Source of the DNA: Cristatella mucedo
Taxonomy: Eukaryota > Bryozoa > Phylactolaemata > Cristatellidae
NCBI GenBank assembly: GCA_009760855.2
Contig: WPIO01000260.1
Coordinates: 1-64,000, forward strand
DNA length: 64,000 bases
Direction of reading: 5' to 3'
A program made the translations under genes and the position numbers. The notes under the pieces were generated by a model, which did no database searches, was not told where the DNA came from, and was given only the letters and a program-made list of their open reading frames with translations. Positions 1-10,455 of the stretch are shown here, piece after piece; position 1 is the stretch's first letter; each line of letters opens with the position of its first letter.

Positions 1-1006
1 AGCTGCAGGATACACGGGTCACATTCCTAAAATGCTCGCTTGCTTCGTCGTAGCCGAGCACTGCTAGCACGGTCCCTCTGTCCTCTGTCTCCCAGAGACA
101 GACGCGCCGGCCACTGCAGTCCCGTGGCTGCTGTAGGAAGAGGACATTCTGCAGCAACCTTTCCACTCTCTGCACTGAGCGTCCTCACACAGTCCCTGCT
201 CCGTTCTGTCTACCCTCCCTATTCCCTTGCACGGCCACGTACACGAGGCCGCCTTGCAGCACAGACGGTCCATCCCGCCCCCCTGTCCTCATATCCGTCC
301 CGGCTTCAGCTCTTGTACTTCCTACTGGTTTCTGTCACCTGGTGGCTGTCAGCCTTCCACATACGTACAGCTCTCTGTCATCGGTCCACCTTCGCCTTAT
401 CTCTGCGCGTAGTGACATAGCAGCAGCCGTGAGAGCACACCACTGAGTATGTCTAATGCGTATTCGGCGATACAGCAGCCGCCCGTGCTCAGCTGCACAG
501 CTGCAGCCCTGGGCCAGGACTGCCACAGCTGCCTGCTGCTGGGTCATTGGTTGGTTCGGTCACTGCGAGCAGGTCACGAGAACGGACAGCTTCAGGGATG
601 TGACCTGCAGCTCTGGCGACACGCTTGTCCTCGAGCCACTGCGGATGGTACTCCTGCAGCAGCCAGCACACGAGCTTGCTGTCTGAGCAAGCAGGACGTG
701 AGCAGATCGTGAGTGGCTGCACACCCACAGAAGCAGCAGCGTGCCGTCTGCTGCAGAGACTTGCGGCTTTGTAGACATGTGACCGAGTCGTCCTGTCCGG
801 TTCTATGCGTTCGCAGGTTTGCAGACGGCTCAGCTCAATGCCATGCTCGCTGGTATTCTTTCCGGACGTGCTGCCTGCAGCTGAGCAGCAGATGACCCTG
901 TTTCTGATCGTGTCACAGACAGGTCGGCCGCAGGGGACAGGCGGTGCTGGGAAGCTTGCTGGAGGCAGAGGCCGGAGTATGTGGCAGAGCTGACTGCTCT
1001 GTGACT
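1..1006 (-). pseudogene. Decayed TRIM-type beta-propeller exon (copy 0)
   Basis: The stretch aligns along its whole length with the propeller exons at 1,436-2,409 and 24,290-25,212, including the original C-terminal end, which the window start nearly cuts. The reading frame is broken by many 1-2 base insertions (for example an extra g in cacgggtcac and an extra a in taggaagagg), so no continuous protein remains. The position equivalent to the splice acceptor of the other copies (about 1,006) no longer reads clearly as an AG. No RING/B-box exon belongs to this copy inside the window. It is a pseudogene in the sense of a lost frame; transcription cannot be judged. Confidence 0.85.
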
Positions 1007-1511
1007 ATGCAGGACGAAGGAGCGGCATTGATATGCAGGCAGCTAGCAGCTGTGCATAGTGTGGCAGAATGAATAAATAAGCAATGAATAATATGCGTGG
1101 ACGCTGTGAGCAACAGCTTTGGATGATTCTGCTCTACTACGCGAAGATCGCGCAGTCGTGTTGAATGATAGCTTGCAGTGCAGCCTATTGAGATAGTGGC
1201 AGGATGGTGTTTCGAGGGAATGTAAATAAATGGAATAGAGCGATGAATATTGACTTTGCTGAGTGTATGGAACTAGATGGAAATACTTCGGTGTGATACA
1301 TTCCAGGCAGTAGTTGTCGATTCACGATGTGAAAGGATGACCGTTGACCTCTCGCTATGTTCGCAGTGGCAAACACTAGTGGTGGAGTGAGCGACTGCTT
1401 CTAAGATACGCCAAACATGTCGCGGAAAGAAGCACTCATTGCGGTTGACAAAAAAGTCGCGCGTCGAGTGTGTGATGCATACCAGTTGACGACATTGGCG
1501 TTTCACAGCTT
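1007..1511 (-). other. Residual intron of copy 0 fused to the end of copy 1
   Basis: This stretch is homologous to the intron just upstream of the other propeller exons (2,410-2,850 and 25,213-25,640). It includes a degenerate form (about 1,088-1,132) of the inverted coiled-coil fragment seen in both other copies. Near 1,511 the homology switches abruptly to the 3' part of the copy 1 propeller exon. That marks a deletion or unequal-recombination junction between tandem copies. Confidence 0.75.
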
Positions 1512-2409
1512 TTGTGTCCTCTGTCTCCCAGAGACAGACGCGCCGGCCACTGCAGTCCATGGCTGCTGTAGGAGAGGACATTCTGCAGCAACTCTCCACT
1601 CTCTGCACTGAGCGCTCTCACACAGTCCCTGCTCCTTCTGTCTCCCCTCCCTCGCATATCCCTCCCTATCCCTCGTATATATATATATCCTATCATATCC
1701 CTCCCTATCCCTCGCACGGCCACGTACACGAGGCCGCCTGCAGCACAGACGCCATACACTAACTCCTCGCTGCTCAGCTCGTGTCTCCATTGTCTGTCAC
1801 CTCGGTGGCTGTAGCTGTCCACCACCCACAGCTCTCTGCCGTCGTCCAGCTTCACCTTGTCTCTGCTCGCAGTGACCAGAGCAGCAGCAGTGAGAGCCAC
1901 ACTGAGTATGTCATAATCGTACTTCCGGCCGTACAGCAGCCGCCCCGTGCTCAGCTGCAGCAGCTGCAGCCCTGGTCCAGACTGCCACCGCTGCTGCTGG
2001 TCATTGAGTCTGGTCTCGGTCACTGCGAGCTTGTCACCGAGCACGGACAGCCTGCAGGAATGTGACTGCAGCTCAGCGACACGCTTGTCCTCGAGCCACT
2101 GCGAGTCTCCTGCAGCAGCACACGAGCTGCGTCTGAGCAGCAGGACGAGCCGTGAGTGGCGCACACCCACAACAGCTCGTCCGTCCTGCAGAGACTGCGC
2201 TGCAGTGACCGAGTCGTCCTGTCCGTCGCTCTGCTTCGCAGGTTTCCAGACGCTCAGCTCAATGCCATTCTCGCTGTATTCCTTCAGGCCGTGCTGCCAG
2301 GCAGCCAGCAGCAGATGACCCTCTGACGTCACAGACAGGTCGCAGCAAGGGACAGGCGTCTGGAAGCTGCTGGAGGCAGAGCCGAAGTGCAGAGCTGGCT
2401 GCTCCTGTG
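1436..2409 (-). CDS. TRIM-like gene, copy 1: C-terminal beta-propeller exon with altered C-terminus
   Basis: This is the second coding exon of the gene whose first exon is 4,644-5,739. The acceptor (ttgtag then CACAGG) lies at 2,410-2,412 and restores the frame from the phase-1 donor. The 323 residues encoded have repeating hydrophobic strands such as HLLLAAWQHGLKEYSENG, typical of a WD/NHL-like propeller that could bind substrates of the N-terminal RING ligase. Two oddities stand out against copy 2. An in-frame insertion of about 20 residues, made of repeated GIGRDM units and a YIYI stretch, comes from a ccctccctatccctcg / (ta)n expansion at about 1,645-1,715. The last roughly 25 residues are replaced by 27 residues read from intron-derived sequence beyond about 1,511, ending at the stop at 1,436. 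The fold may therefore be incomplete; the exon assignment is secure, function is not. Confidence 0.75.
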
Positions 2410-4643
2410 CTACAACGAACGCTGCATTGAATGCAGGCAGCAGCAGCTGTGCATAGTGTGGCAGAATGAATAAATAAGCAATGAATAAGTATGCGGTGGA
2501 CGCTGTGAGCAAAAGCTTTGATGATTCTGAGTGGAAGCAACGAACGCAGCAGGTTCGTGTGAATTTCTGCATAGCTGCGGCTGCAGCTATGCAGAAAGTG
2601 GCAGAGTGAATAAATAAATGAAAAAATTAATGAATAGATGAATATTTCGTGTTCATTCGCAGTGCTACGATACAATGCAAGGATACGTGCAAATTCGCAA
2701 TGCTTCGCATGGCAAGAACGAGTGAGCGACTGCTTCTACATACCAAACCGTCGGAAAAACCACTCATTGCTGGTTGAAAAAAAGTCGCGAGAGTTTGTGC
2801 ATACCAGTTGACACATCTGTATCACTTTGTCCGTGTCTAATTCGATGAGGCAATTTCTAATTGTATGTCCTTAATGCACACTGTTGCTCAAGGTGGCAGC
2901 TCATTGCATTATGCTCTAACATGCTCATAAAATAAACTGAAGTACAGCAATAGGTTGCATCGCTTGAATGCACTGTTGCAAGAACTTTGGTCTTATTGGC
3001 AGCCTTTTAATTTCTACCCTTACTACACTTACTTCTGCATGCTAAGCTGAATCACAGCAGCAGCACACGGTGTATTATGTATTATATTATAGTGAATGTA
3101 CGTTCGCAGCTACAGACATTTCCAGGGAACCGAACCAAGATTTTATGCGATCACACACGATGCTATGGCACATTGGGTTATCTGCATTTCCAAATCCACT
3201 ATGTACGAGCCGCAGTTGCAGCTCTTTATCTTTATAAAGTAAACACTAGTAAATATTATCATAAATGAATAAGATATTCAGATATTTCCATGCAACTGAA
3301 TTTTTTCTGGACAGGCTGCAAAACAACTGCTTTGCATTACAACTACACCAAGAATCCAAGCACTGCAAATGCATTCGGCTGCAGTGTGCACACACTCATT
3401 CAAACAGTGACTTCCGGTGCATGTGTACTTTCTTTGCCCCACTCCCATTCACAGCCCATGATTGGATTGCTGGTTGAAAAAAAGTCGCAGTTTGTGCATA
3501 CCAGTCGAAACAGCTGCTTCAATTCGTCTCAGCCTGATTTGCAATAGATTTGCATGGATTAATTAAAATTAAATTACAGAACATGTATTAACAATTAAAA
3601 ATAGATTTGCATTGACAGTCTAAATGCATAACCAATAACATTTCCAGGTACCAAAGCGATGCTATATGATCACTTCCGATGCCATGCCATTTTGGGTTAT
3701 CTCCATTTCCAGGTTTACTACTGCCCTTTCAAATCTCAGATAAAGGCACCGCAAGCATTGGGCCATCGACTGGCACTGCAGCATGCTACTGGTGAGCTGC
3801 ATGCTGCACTTTCACTCCCCCATCAGCCCAGACCGATGTGTGATGCAGCAACAGATAAACGTTTAGATACTATCGAAACAGGAAAATAAACTAACTAAAA
3901 TTACCTCCTATCGAAACAGGAAAACTTAAACAAAATGTTGGCTGAGGTCGTACTACAGACATGAATGATGGGTGTTTCAATCTAGGCAGGCATTATAAGT
4001 ACTTGCAAAGATCAACCAATGGCACATTGACCTATTATTTGCAAGCCCAAGCTATGCCTTAATGAAAGGTACATAATTAAAGCTCAATAACCCCTTTCCA
4101 ATAACCTAACGACCATCCAATTTAGTAACTACTCGTAGCTGTATGCCGACCCGACAGCATCAATTTGCTTCATCTTGGAGCAGCACAAAGTGAGAGCTTC
4201 ATTCGTGAAGAGGCATTCGAGCGTCATCCCGTCTGCAGTGAGCTTGCCTGCACACATAGATGAAATCAGGGAGAGCTGACCGCCGTAAGAATGTGCTACG
4301 CAAAGCAGTCACTAGGGGAATGGCAGCAATGTAGCAACTATGCTAGGGCTTAGGAGGCGAGTCATCAAAAAAGAATGTCTCATATCTACAGACCTTCAAA
4401 ACTGTTTGCTCGGCATTACGATTTTTCGGTTAGCACGTTGCATCAAGAAGATGTCAACTCACCTGCAACACCATCACCAACAGCACCAGCCTTAACGGCG
4501 ATGACCTCGGCAAGGATTCGCCGAAAGCAGTCTGCAAGGAATACAATCTCAAAGGCTGCAACTACACAACATCGGCAAGATTTGTGTGTCAGCGAGCTGA
4601 GCTACAGGCTACATGCAGATTGCATTGCTTCGCTGGCAGCTAC
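2410..4643 (-). other. Intron of TRIM-like copy 1 with internal repeats
   Basis: The donor is ACAG|GTAGCT (gt at complement of 4,642-4,643) and the acceptor TAG at 2,410-2,412, both phase 1. The intron holds a 15-bp perfect hairpin at 2,564-2,597 (TTTCTGCATAGCTGC). A duplicated motif, gctggttgaaaaaaagtcgc, occurs near 2,769 and 3,469. Two copies of repeat R (acatttccagg followed by gatgc-atgcca and gggttatct) lie at about 3,115-3,205 and 3,640-3,740, with a third at 20,440-20,540. No gene is seen inside. Confidence 0.7.
2487..2538 (+). repeat. 52-bp inverted copy of the gene's own coiled-coil coding sequence
   Basis: On the plus strand this reads as coding sequence for AVDAVSKSFDDSE. It matches the reverse complement of 4,947-4,998 in the first exon at 50 of 52 positions by eye. 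It lies in the intron about 75-130 nt upstream of the propeller acceptor, opposite in orientation to the gene. The pre-mRNA could therefore pair exon 1 with the intron end. The same arrangement is present in copy 2 (25,298-25,349). Confidence 0.9.
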
Positions 4644-5739
4644 CTGTGGCCAGCTTCGGAGTTCCCATCCACGAGGAGACTACTTCGTTTAGGTCGTCGG
4701 GCAGAGAGCCACTCAGTTCCACAAGCTTGCCAGCATCCGGGATATCTTTGAATCCATCCATCTGCTTGACCAGCACCTCGAGACGTGACTGTAAGGCCAC
4801 CTGCTGGTCCAACAAATCAGGTTCACCGGCCGAGTCTGTCAGGCTGCAGGCATATTCGGATGCATGCTGCAGTGACTGGTGCAGCTGCTCGGCCAGGCTC
4901 TGCAGGGCAGCAGCACTGTCCTCGAGCTGGTCATAGCAGTCCTTAAGCTTCCTCTCAGAATCATCAAAGCTTTTGCTCACAGCGTCCACCACATACTTCT
5001 TCTTGGTTCTCAGCTCGTCCAGATGAACTGCCCGAGCCGATTGGATGTCCTTCACCAGATTCCTGGGCTTCAGCAGCTGCTCAGACTCACTAATCAAATG
5101 CTTATGCAGACGGTGTATTCTCTCTCTTGCATCCTTCAAAAGACTTTCAGCTATCGATCCTTTTAGGTGCTGTAGTCCCGGATGTCCTAGACCCTCGCAC
5201 TGCCTGGCACAGTCGGTGCATTTGGCTTTCTTGCAGTCGACACAGAGCAGATCCAGCGGCTTCGAGTGCTGTGCGCACTGCTGCAGCACTTCGGCTTTCA
5301 TCAGTTCGTTCCAGCTCGTGATTTCCTCAAGCAAAACGGTCGCATGACACCTGTTGTATCGGTTATGGCTAGGTAAGCAGGTTGCACACAAGGATCTCTG
5401 GCACTGCATGCACCAGGCGTCTGCTAGCTCATTCGGGCTGCCATCCTCTCTGCAGACACTGCACTTGTCAGCATCTTGCAGGGCTGTGAAACGTCTCACC
5501 AACTCGGTGATGAAACCGTTGTGATGCTTCGTTGAACTGATGTCGGTGAGTACGTCGCAAGCAGGGCATCGTAAGCTCTTTGAGCCCTCTGCCGTGGCAG
5601 CACGATCAGCACAGCTACTGCAGCAGCCGTGCAGGCATCGAAGCAGCAGTGGCTGCTCTGCAATTTGTTTGCAGACGATGCAAGATAACAGGTCTTTGTT
5701 TATCGATGCTAGTCCGGACACTGGAAGCTCTTGTGCCAT
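4644..5739 (-). CDS. TRIM-like E3 ubiquitin ligase, copy 1: RING, B-boxes and coiled coil
   Basis: First coding exon, 365 codons plus one base. The start chosen is the ATG at 5,739 (MAQELPV), because a good acceptor (ttctttccttag) ends at about 5,747 just upstream and the same start is kept in copy 2; the open frame further upstream is intron. Residues 20-61 form a C3HC4 RING (C20, C23, C35, H37, C40, C43, C58, C61), which in this family recruits an E2 for ubiquitin transfer. Residues 93-132 look like a B-box 1 and 155-191 a B-box 2 (C155, H158, C166, C169, C174, C177, H186, H191). From about 192 to 350 the sequence is charged with heptad-like leucines (for example LEDSAAALQSLAEQLHQSL), a coiled coil for dimerisation. 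The exon ends at the phase-1 donor ACAG|GTAGCT. All zinc ligands are present, so the ligase half looks intact. The substrate is unknown. Confidence 0.88.
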
Positions 5740-6270
5740 GGCTAACCTAAGGAAAGAACGACATAAACCCAGCTGACATATAAACAACACAGAATTTAGG
5801 TAAAATAAGCAGAATTTAACAAGGGATTGGTGAAACGTGAACCATTGCAAAGCAGATATGCTTAACAAATAATGACAGCAGGGCAGACCATTTTGACCAG
5901 ATACTCTTTTGAGAGATACCACTTGATTGTGTTACCTGACTTGATGTAGCAACTCTGATAACAGCATCTGGGCATCGTCGACAATTGTAATCTATTTTCT
6001 CCTTATTTACGATGTTTGCATAACTTTATAGCCACAACCAATTTTGCATACGTTAAATAGCAAATCGCAGGCTCACACCAAGTATGGAGTACCCTGCTTG
6101 ACTTGAGATCAAGGTCAAAGCCAAGAGCTGGTCTTGTGATATACAGGTATTCGTTAAAGTGGCAGGCAAGAGTGAAAGCAAATAAAACGGAATAAAAAAA
6201 CTAGTCTACAAACTTCAAGAAGGAATCAAGAATGTCTGTTTACATACCTGTATCTAGTAGGATGTTGACT
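5740..6270 (-). other. 5' non-coding region and upstream intron of TRIM-like copy 1
   Basis: A polypyrimidine tract and AG at about 5,747-5,760 on the minus strand imply that a 5' UTR exon lies upstream. It could not be located. 5,740-6,090 is highly similar to 29,257-29,595 upstream of copy 2, after which copy 2 has a deletion of about 1.8 kb. No promoter motif could be assigned. Confidence 0.5.
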
Positions 6271-8010
6271 GGTGTATAGGAGTAGCCATGGATAGAAAAG
6301 GCAGAAAGCAGTAGCTGAGTAATAATATTAAATTCAATGTTAGTAACGAAGCACGGCAGTAGATCTGCATGCGAATTACACTCTGGGAATCTAATCGATG
6401 CTAATGTCTAGAGCTGCTAAGAAATTATTCAAATCAAATTCAATTTCCTTCAGAGGCCATAACATACATTCAACCGATGCATGAGCCATTAATTATAGCC
6501 ATACCAATTTGCAGCTTTTATTGACCAAAGCTTTGCATCACAACATGACATTAACATGCATACCTGATGCACTTCACCTAAAGCAGCAGCTTATGGTAGC
6601 TTGGCTTCATTACATTATATGCAGCTCGTCAGCATAGGGATTGAGTCAGATGTGGCATATCATAGTCTCCTGAAACTATTGCACGAGTATTTTTCACTAA
6701 GCATTTTCTGTCGGGATACTAGCGAAACTTTTGATTTGACTCCTTTGCCTATATCTTTGTTCTCTTACCGGTTGTTGGGGCTTTGGCAAAAGTCCGTTCA
6801 GTTGTAAATGGTTAAGACTATGCCATTTCAGCATTTATTTAGCCAGGTACGGCAGTTGGAAGTAGGTAGATCTGACTGTGAATATTTAGGTGGTCATTTA
6901 GCTGAATGTCATTGTGGAACAAGAAAAGCTGGTTTTATAATGATTTTTACAAGGATTGCTTTGGCCGAGGTAAACGTTAGGCTTTCTAAATTTTTCGTAA
7001 AACTCCCTTCGTCCTTAACTGCTTGAAAGGCTGTATCGTCTTTTAAATAGAGAAACATGGCTGGCATGCAAGTGCAAATGTAGGCAACCGAAGTTAGAAG
7101 GGATGAGACAGTATGAGGTGCTGGAGACTACATGATAAAAGCTATAAAAGTAGCCAAACATAGAATAGGCAGAAAGCTGTAGCTGAGTAATACCATGAAA
7201 TTGAATGTCAGTAGCAAAGCACAGCAGTAGATCAGCATGAGAATTACACTCTGGGAATCTAATCGATGCCTATGTCTAGAGCTGCTAAGAAATTATTCCA
7301 ATCAAATTCGATTTCCTTCAGAGACCATAACATACATTCAACCGATGCATGAGCCATTAATTATAGCCATGCCAATTTGCAGCTTTTATTGACCAAAGCT
7401 TTGCATCACTACATCACATCCACATGCATACCTGATGCACTTCACCTAAAGCAGCAGCTTATGGTAGCTTGGCTTCATTGCATTATATGCAGCTCGTCAG
7501 CATAGGGCTTGAGTCAGATGTGGCACATCATAGTCTACCAAAACTATTGTACGAGTATTTTACCGAAACCTATGCTGAATGGATCCTAGCGAAACTTTTG
7601 ACTGTGACTCTTTTGCCTATGTCTTTGTTCTCTTGCCGGTTGTTGGGGCTTTGCCGAAATTACATTCAGTTGTAAACGGCTACGAATGTGCCACTCCAGA
7701 ATTTAATTTGCCAGATACGTCATTTGAAAGTAGGTAGACTTGACTGTGAACATTGAGGTGGTCATATAGCTGAATGTCATTGTGGAACGAGACATGCTGG
7801 TTTTATAGTGATTTTACAAGGAATGCTCTGGCCGAGGTAAACATTAGGCTTTCTAAATTTTTCGTGACACTCCTTTCGTCATTAACTGCTTGGAAGGCTG
7901 TATCGTCTTTTAATTAGGGAAACATGGCTGCTATACAAGTGCAAATGTAGGCAACCGAAGTTAGAAGGGATGAGACAGTATAAGGTGCTGGAGACTACAT
8001 AATAAAAGCA
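6271..8010. repeat. Tandem duplication of an about 870-bp unit
   Basis: 6,271-7,140 and 7,141-8,010 are near-identical over most of their length, offset by about 868 bp (agctgctaagaaattatt at 6,412 and 7,280; catgagccattaattatagcc in both). No coding sequence is apparent. In the paralogous region at 29.6 kb only the last about 120 bp remain. Confidence 0.85.
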
Positions 8011-8029
8011 AAGGTATAGAAACGTGCCG

Positions 8030-8775
8030 TCGGCTTGTTTGACAGGGATAGCACATCTAAATTGGTCCATGCATTTTGTCATCCCGTCCTGACCTCTGTA
8101 ACTCACTGCTTGCTGGTCTACCGGCCTGTTCAATCAGGCGTTGAAAGCAGGTGCAAAACTCTGCAGCTAGGCTTGTCTATCGCGAGCAGCACAGCTGCCA
8201 CATCTCAACAATTCTCACCGATCGGCAATGGCTCCCACTCAAGACACGCATTGACTTCACGCTTTTGTCTTACTCACTTTTAATTCCCTTCCTTCTTTGG
8301 CTCCAGCCTACTACCTATCATATCTACTCACCAACCAAGCTAAGCATCGTACCTCGTCGTACCACTTTCTCTTTTCAAAATCGAATCGTTTACCAACACC
8401 TCGTACGAATCTCGAATCTTTGGGAGATCGTAAATTTAGTTCGTGTGCTCCCAAAGCCTGGAACTCACTTCCGACTGTCTTACAACATCCGAGTTACAAC
8501 ATCCCATGAATTGACCACGTTTAAAAAGAAACTGAAAACGCTTCTGTTTATCGTAGGATTTAATGAGTCCGGATGATCTCTCTTTGTTTGGGCTTATTGG
8601 TGCTCATACTGTGCATGCTGAAACTAACCATACTTGCATGCTGACCCTGTGCATGCCACCCCTAACCATGTGACTCTTTTTTAACCGTTCTATCTTGTTT
8701 ACTTTACGGCAAATTTAAAGCACCTAGAAAGTGATTTATCTAAGGGCACTGTAGCAAAAGTATTTTTATTATCGA
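8030..8775 (+). mobile_element. 5'-truncated L2-clade LINE, old L2-A subfamily
   Basis: Broken frames resemble the C-terminal RT region of the L2-A elements (DSTSKLVHAF, then a TLQLGL segment). They are followed by the 3' UTR signature ttgcatgctgaccctgtgcatg and a degenerate form of the terminal hairpin (aaagcacctagaaagtgatt ... gggcac). The copy at 29,740-30,445 shares its flanks, so the insertion predates the segmental duplication. Confidence 0.8.
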
Positions 8776-8847
8776 TTATATAACTTGTTCTTAGAGGCTA
8801 GACCGGTGAGTAGATGGTGGCTACACCTGGCCATGACTACGTGGATA

Positions 8848-9090
8848 ATGACCTGACAATGAGTCATATATATAATTCATTTATTTATTAAATGACTTTA
8901 AATTATATGACTTTATATTAAATGACTTTACATTATATTTATTTTATTATATTTTATTATATATTTATTATATTATATTTATATATTTTCTTTTCTTATA
9001 TCTGTTAAATTTGTATATTCTATTAATGTATTATATTATATTTATCATATTTATTAATTGTATTAATTATATGACCTGACAATGAGCCAT
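8848..9090. repeat. AT-rich insert bounded by 20-bp direct repeats
   Basis: atgacctgacaatgagtcat (8,848-8,867) recurs with one change at 9,071-9,090. Between them lies about 200 bp of nearly pure A/T with ttatattat motifs. The paralogous site at about 30,520 has a single copy of the 20-mer and no AT tract. The insert or expansion is therefore specific to this copy. Confidence 0.8.
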
Positions 9091-9894
9091 AGGCTTTTAG
9101 TGACCCGAATCCGGACTAAATATATCAACGAAGAAGACCCAAACTCGCAATCTGGGCTGTGGAATGTAAGCACCTTACCTTTGAAAGTCTTTAAACGTTG
9201 GATCGGTTGGTGCAGTTAAGTCGGTTGAAAGCCGGAAGTGCTGGCTTCGTAAGCTCCTGACAAAGAAACATGTATACGTACACTGTGAATACAGGTCTTC
9301 CGCCATGCACCATTTGTCCTACATGAAATCACTGAGCGCCTTCAGTACTCCCGGGCCCAGCGTTGGGTTCTGCCCACCACCCTAGGCCAGCAACAAAATT
9401 CCCTACTTGCGACCTTTCAATGAACATTGCTTAAAATAACAGACTCCCATAAGCACGGTCTGCCGCTGTAAGAAATATTCCGTACAATGTCCATCAGGTT
9501 ACCTTGGTTGAAGCTGAATGAACGATAATTCAGGAGAAATACAGCCGCCACCACTCAATGGCTGCCTCTGAATGTGAAACCTACTTGGGAGGCCGGGATT
9601 TCCCGTGCAAATGTCTAGGAGGCAAAAACATTTCCTGAGTTATGCTAATTAATTTTATTAAAATATGGATATTGAATCAATATGTTATATGTGACCATAT
9701 TTCACGATCGAGCTGCCCGTCAACAGGATTCGGTGGGAGTAGCCGGGTACCTGTTTGCCAATGGCGGCTGCTACCCGGGTGAGAAGCCCGGATAACCATA
9801 ATGCATTCCATGTGAGCTATTTCTGTCTAACTTGTAGCAGAGCCTTTTCATCTAACTCAGCTTAATACTACTCAATCCCAAGACGCTCGCTGTT

Positions 9895-10197
9895 TCATTG
9901 TTGGGGCTCGTGGGCACGCGATGGCGGCGCGACGGTGGGAGCCCCCTCACGAGCGAGTTCGCAGCGTTGTCGACGACGGCTGTATTATATGATATGGCAG
10001 CCGTCGTGCGTGATGCTCCCTAGCACGTGGTGTTAAGAGAGAGAAGAGAGTTGATAGCGTGCGTACTTACCGACGCAGAGGCAGAAAGTGACTGCACGGC
10101 AAGGAACGCGTCACGTTCCGGCAAGGAGCTTTCCTGCTGGGCGAATGGAACTTCATCTCGGGCCGGAACCACGTGACGGCGATGACACGCCCACACT
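9895..10197. mobile_element. About 300-bp GC-rich insertion absent from the paralogous copy, with a hairpin
   Basis: The flanks match 31,705-31,725 directly, so this stretch was inserted here or deleted there. It contains a perfect 10-bp stem (acgacggctg / cagccgtcgt, about 9,972-10,008) around a tattatatgatatgg loop. A boundary reading tgttgggg ... cccaca would be LTR-like (TG...CA), but no clear target duplication is visible. Its class is unresolved. Confidence 0.5.
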
Positions 10198-10413
10198 GCG
10201 ACTTCTGCTCTGGGGAGTAGTTCGGGTCGAGCTTATTCTGTACCCTTCAGCCGGACTACAACAAGCCAGAACTCTTTCTCAAGCGCTGTTTGCATAACTC
10301 GCCAGTGCAGAGGCGAAAGGGGGCTGCTGGGATTCTCGGCGGCTGTCTGCTGCACCGCACTGCCGTGGGCAACTCGCGTCGTTGCCAGCAGAAGCGTCGG
10401 TCTTTATCGGTCC

Positions 10414-10455
10414 TAAAACTTGCTCTCCGAATCGTCAAAGCGTTTGCTCACAGGT
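10414..10455 (-). pseudogene. Short TRIM coiled-coil fragment
   Basis: The minus strand encodes VSKRFDDSESK, against VSKSFDDSESK in copy 2, and then meets a stop. Several of the differences are at third codon positions (GAC for GAT, TCG for TCT). That suggests it came from another TRIM paralogue rather than from the two genes in this window. Confidence 0.7.

Larger units (their letters stand above)
1512..10410. repeat. Segmental duplication, copy 1 (partner 24,250-31,935)
   Basis: The order TRIM propeller exon, intron, RING exon, upstream flank, L2 fragment at 8.0 kb and flank to 10.4 kb is repeated in the same order and orientation at 24,250-31,935. Differences include the tandem array at 6.3-8.0 kb and the AT-rich insert here, versus L2-B insertions at 25.9-27.7 and 30.6 kb in the partner. 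Homology stops at about 10,410, right beside a further TRIM fragment. Confidence 0.88.

Noticed and set aside
5740-5922. N-terminal extension of the TRIM copy 1 frame (about 61 extra residues)
   Set aside because: A strong splice acceptor lies directly before MAQELPV, and the extension is not kept in the same form in copy 2, so it is intron.
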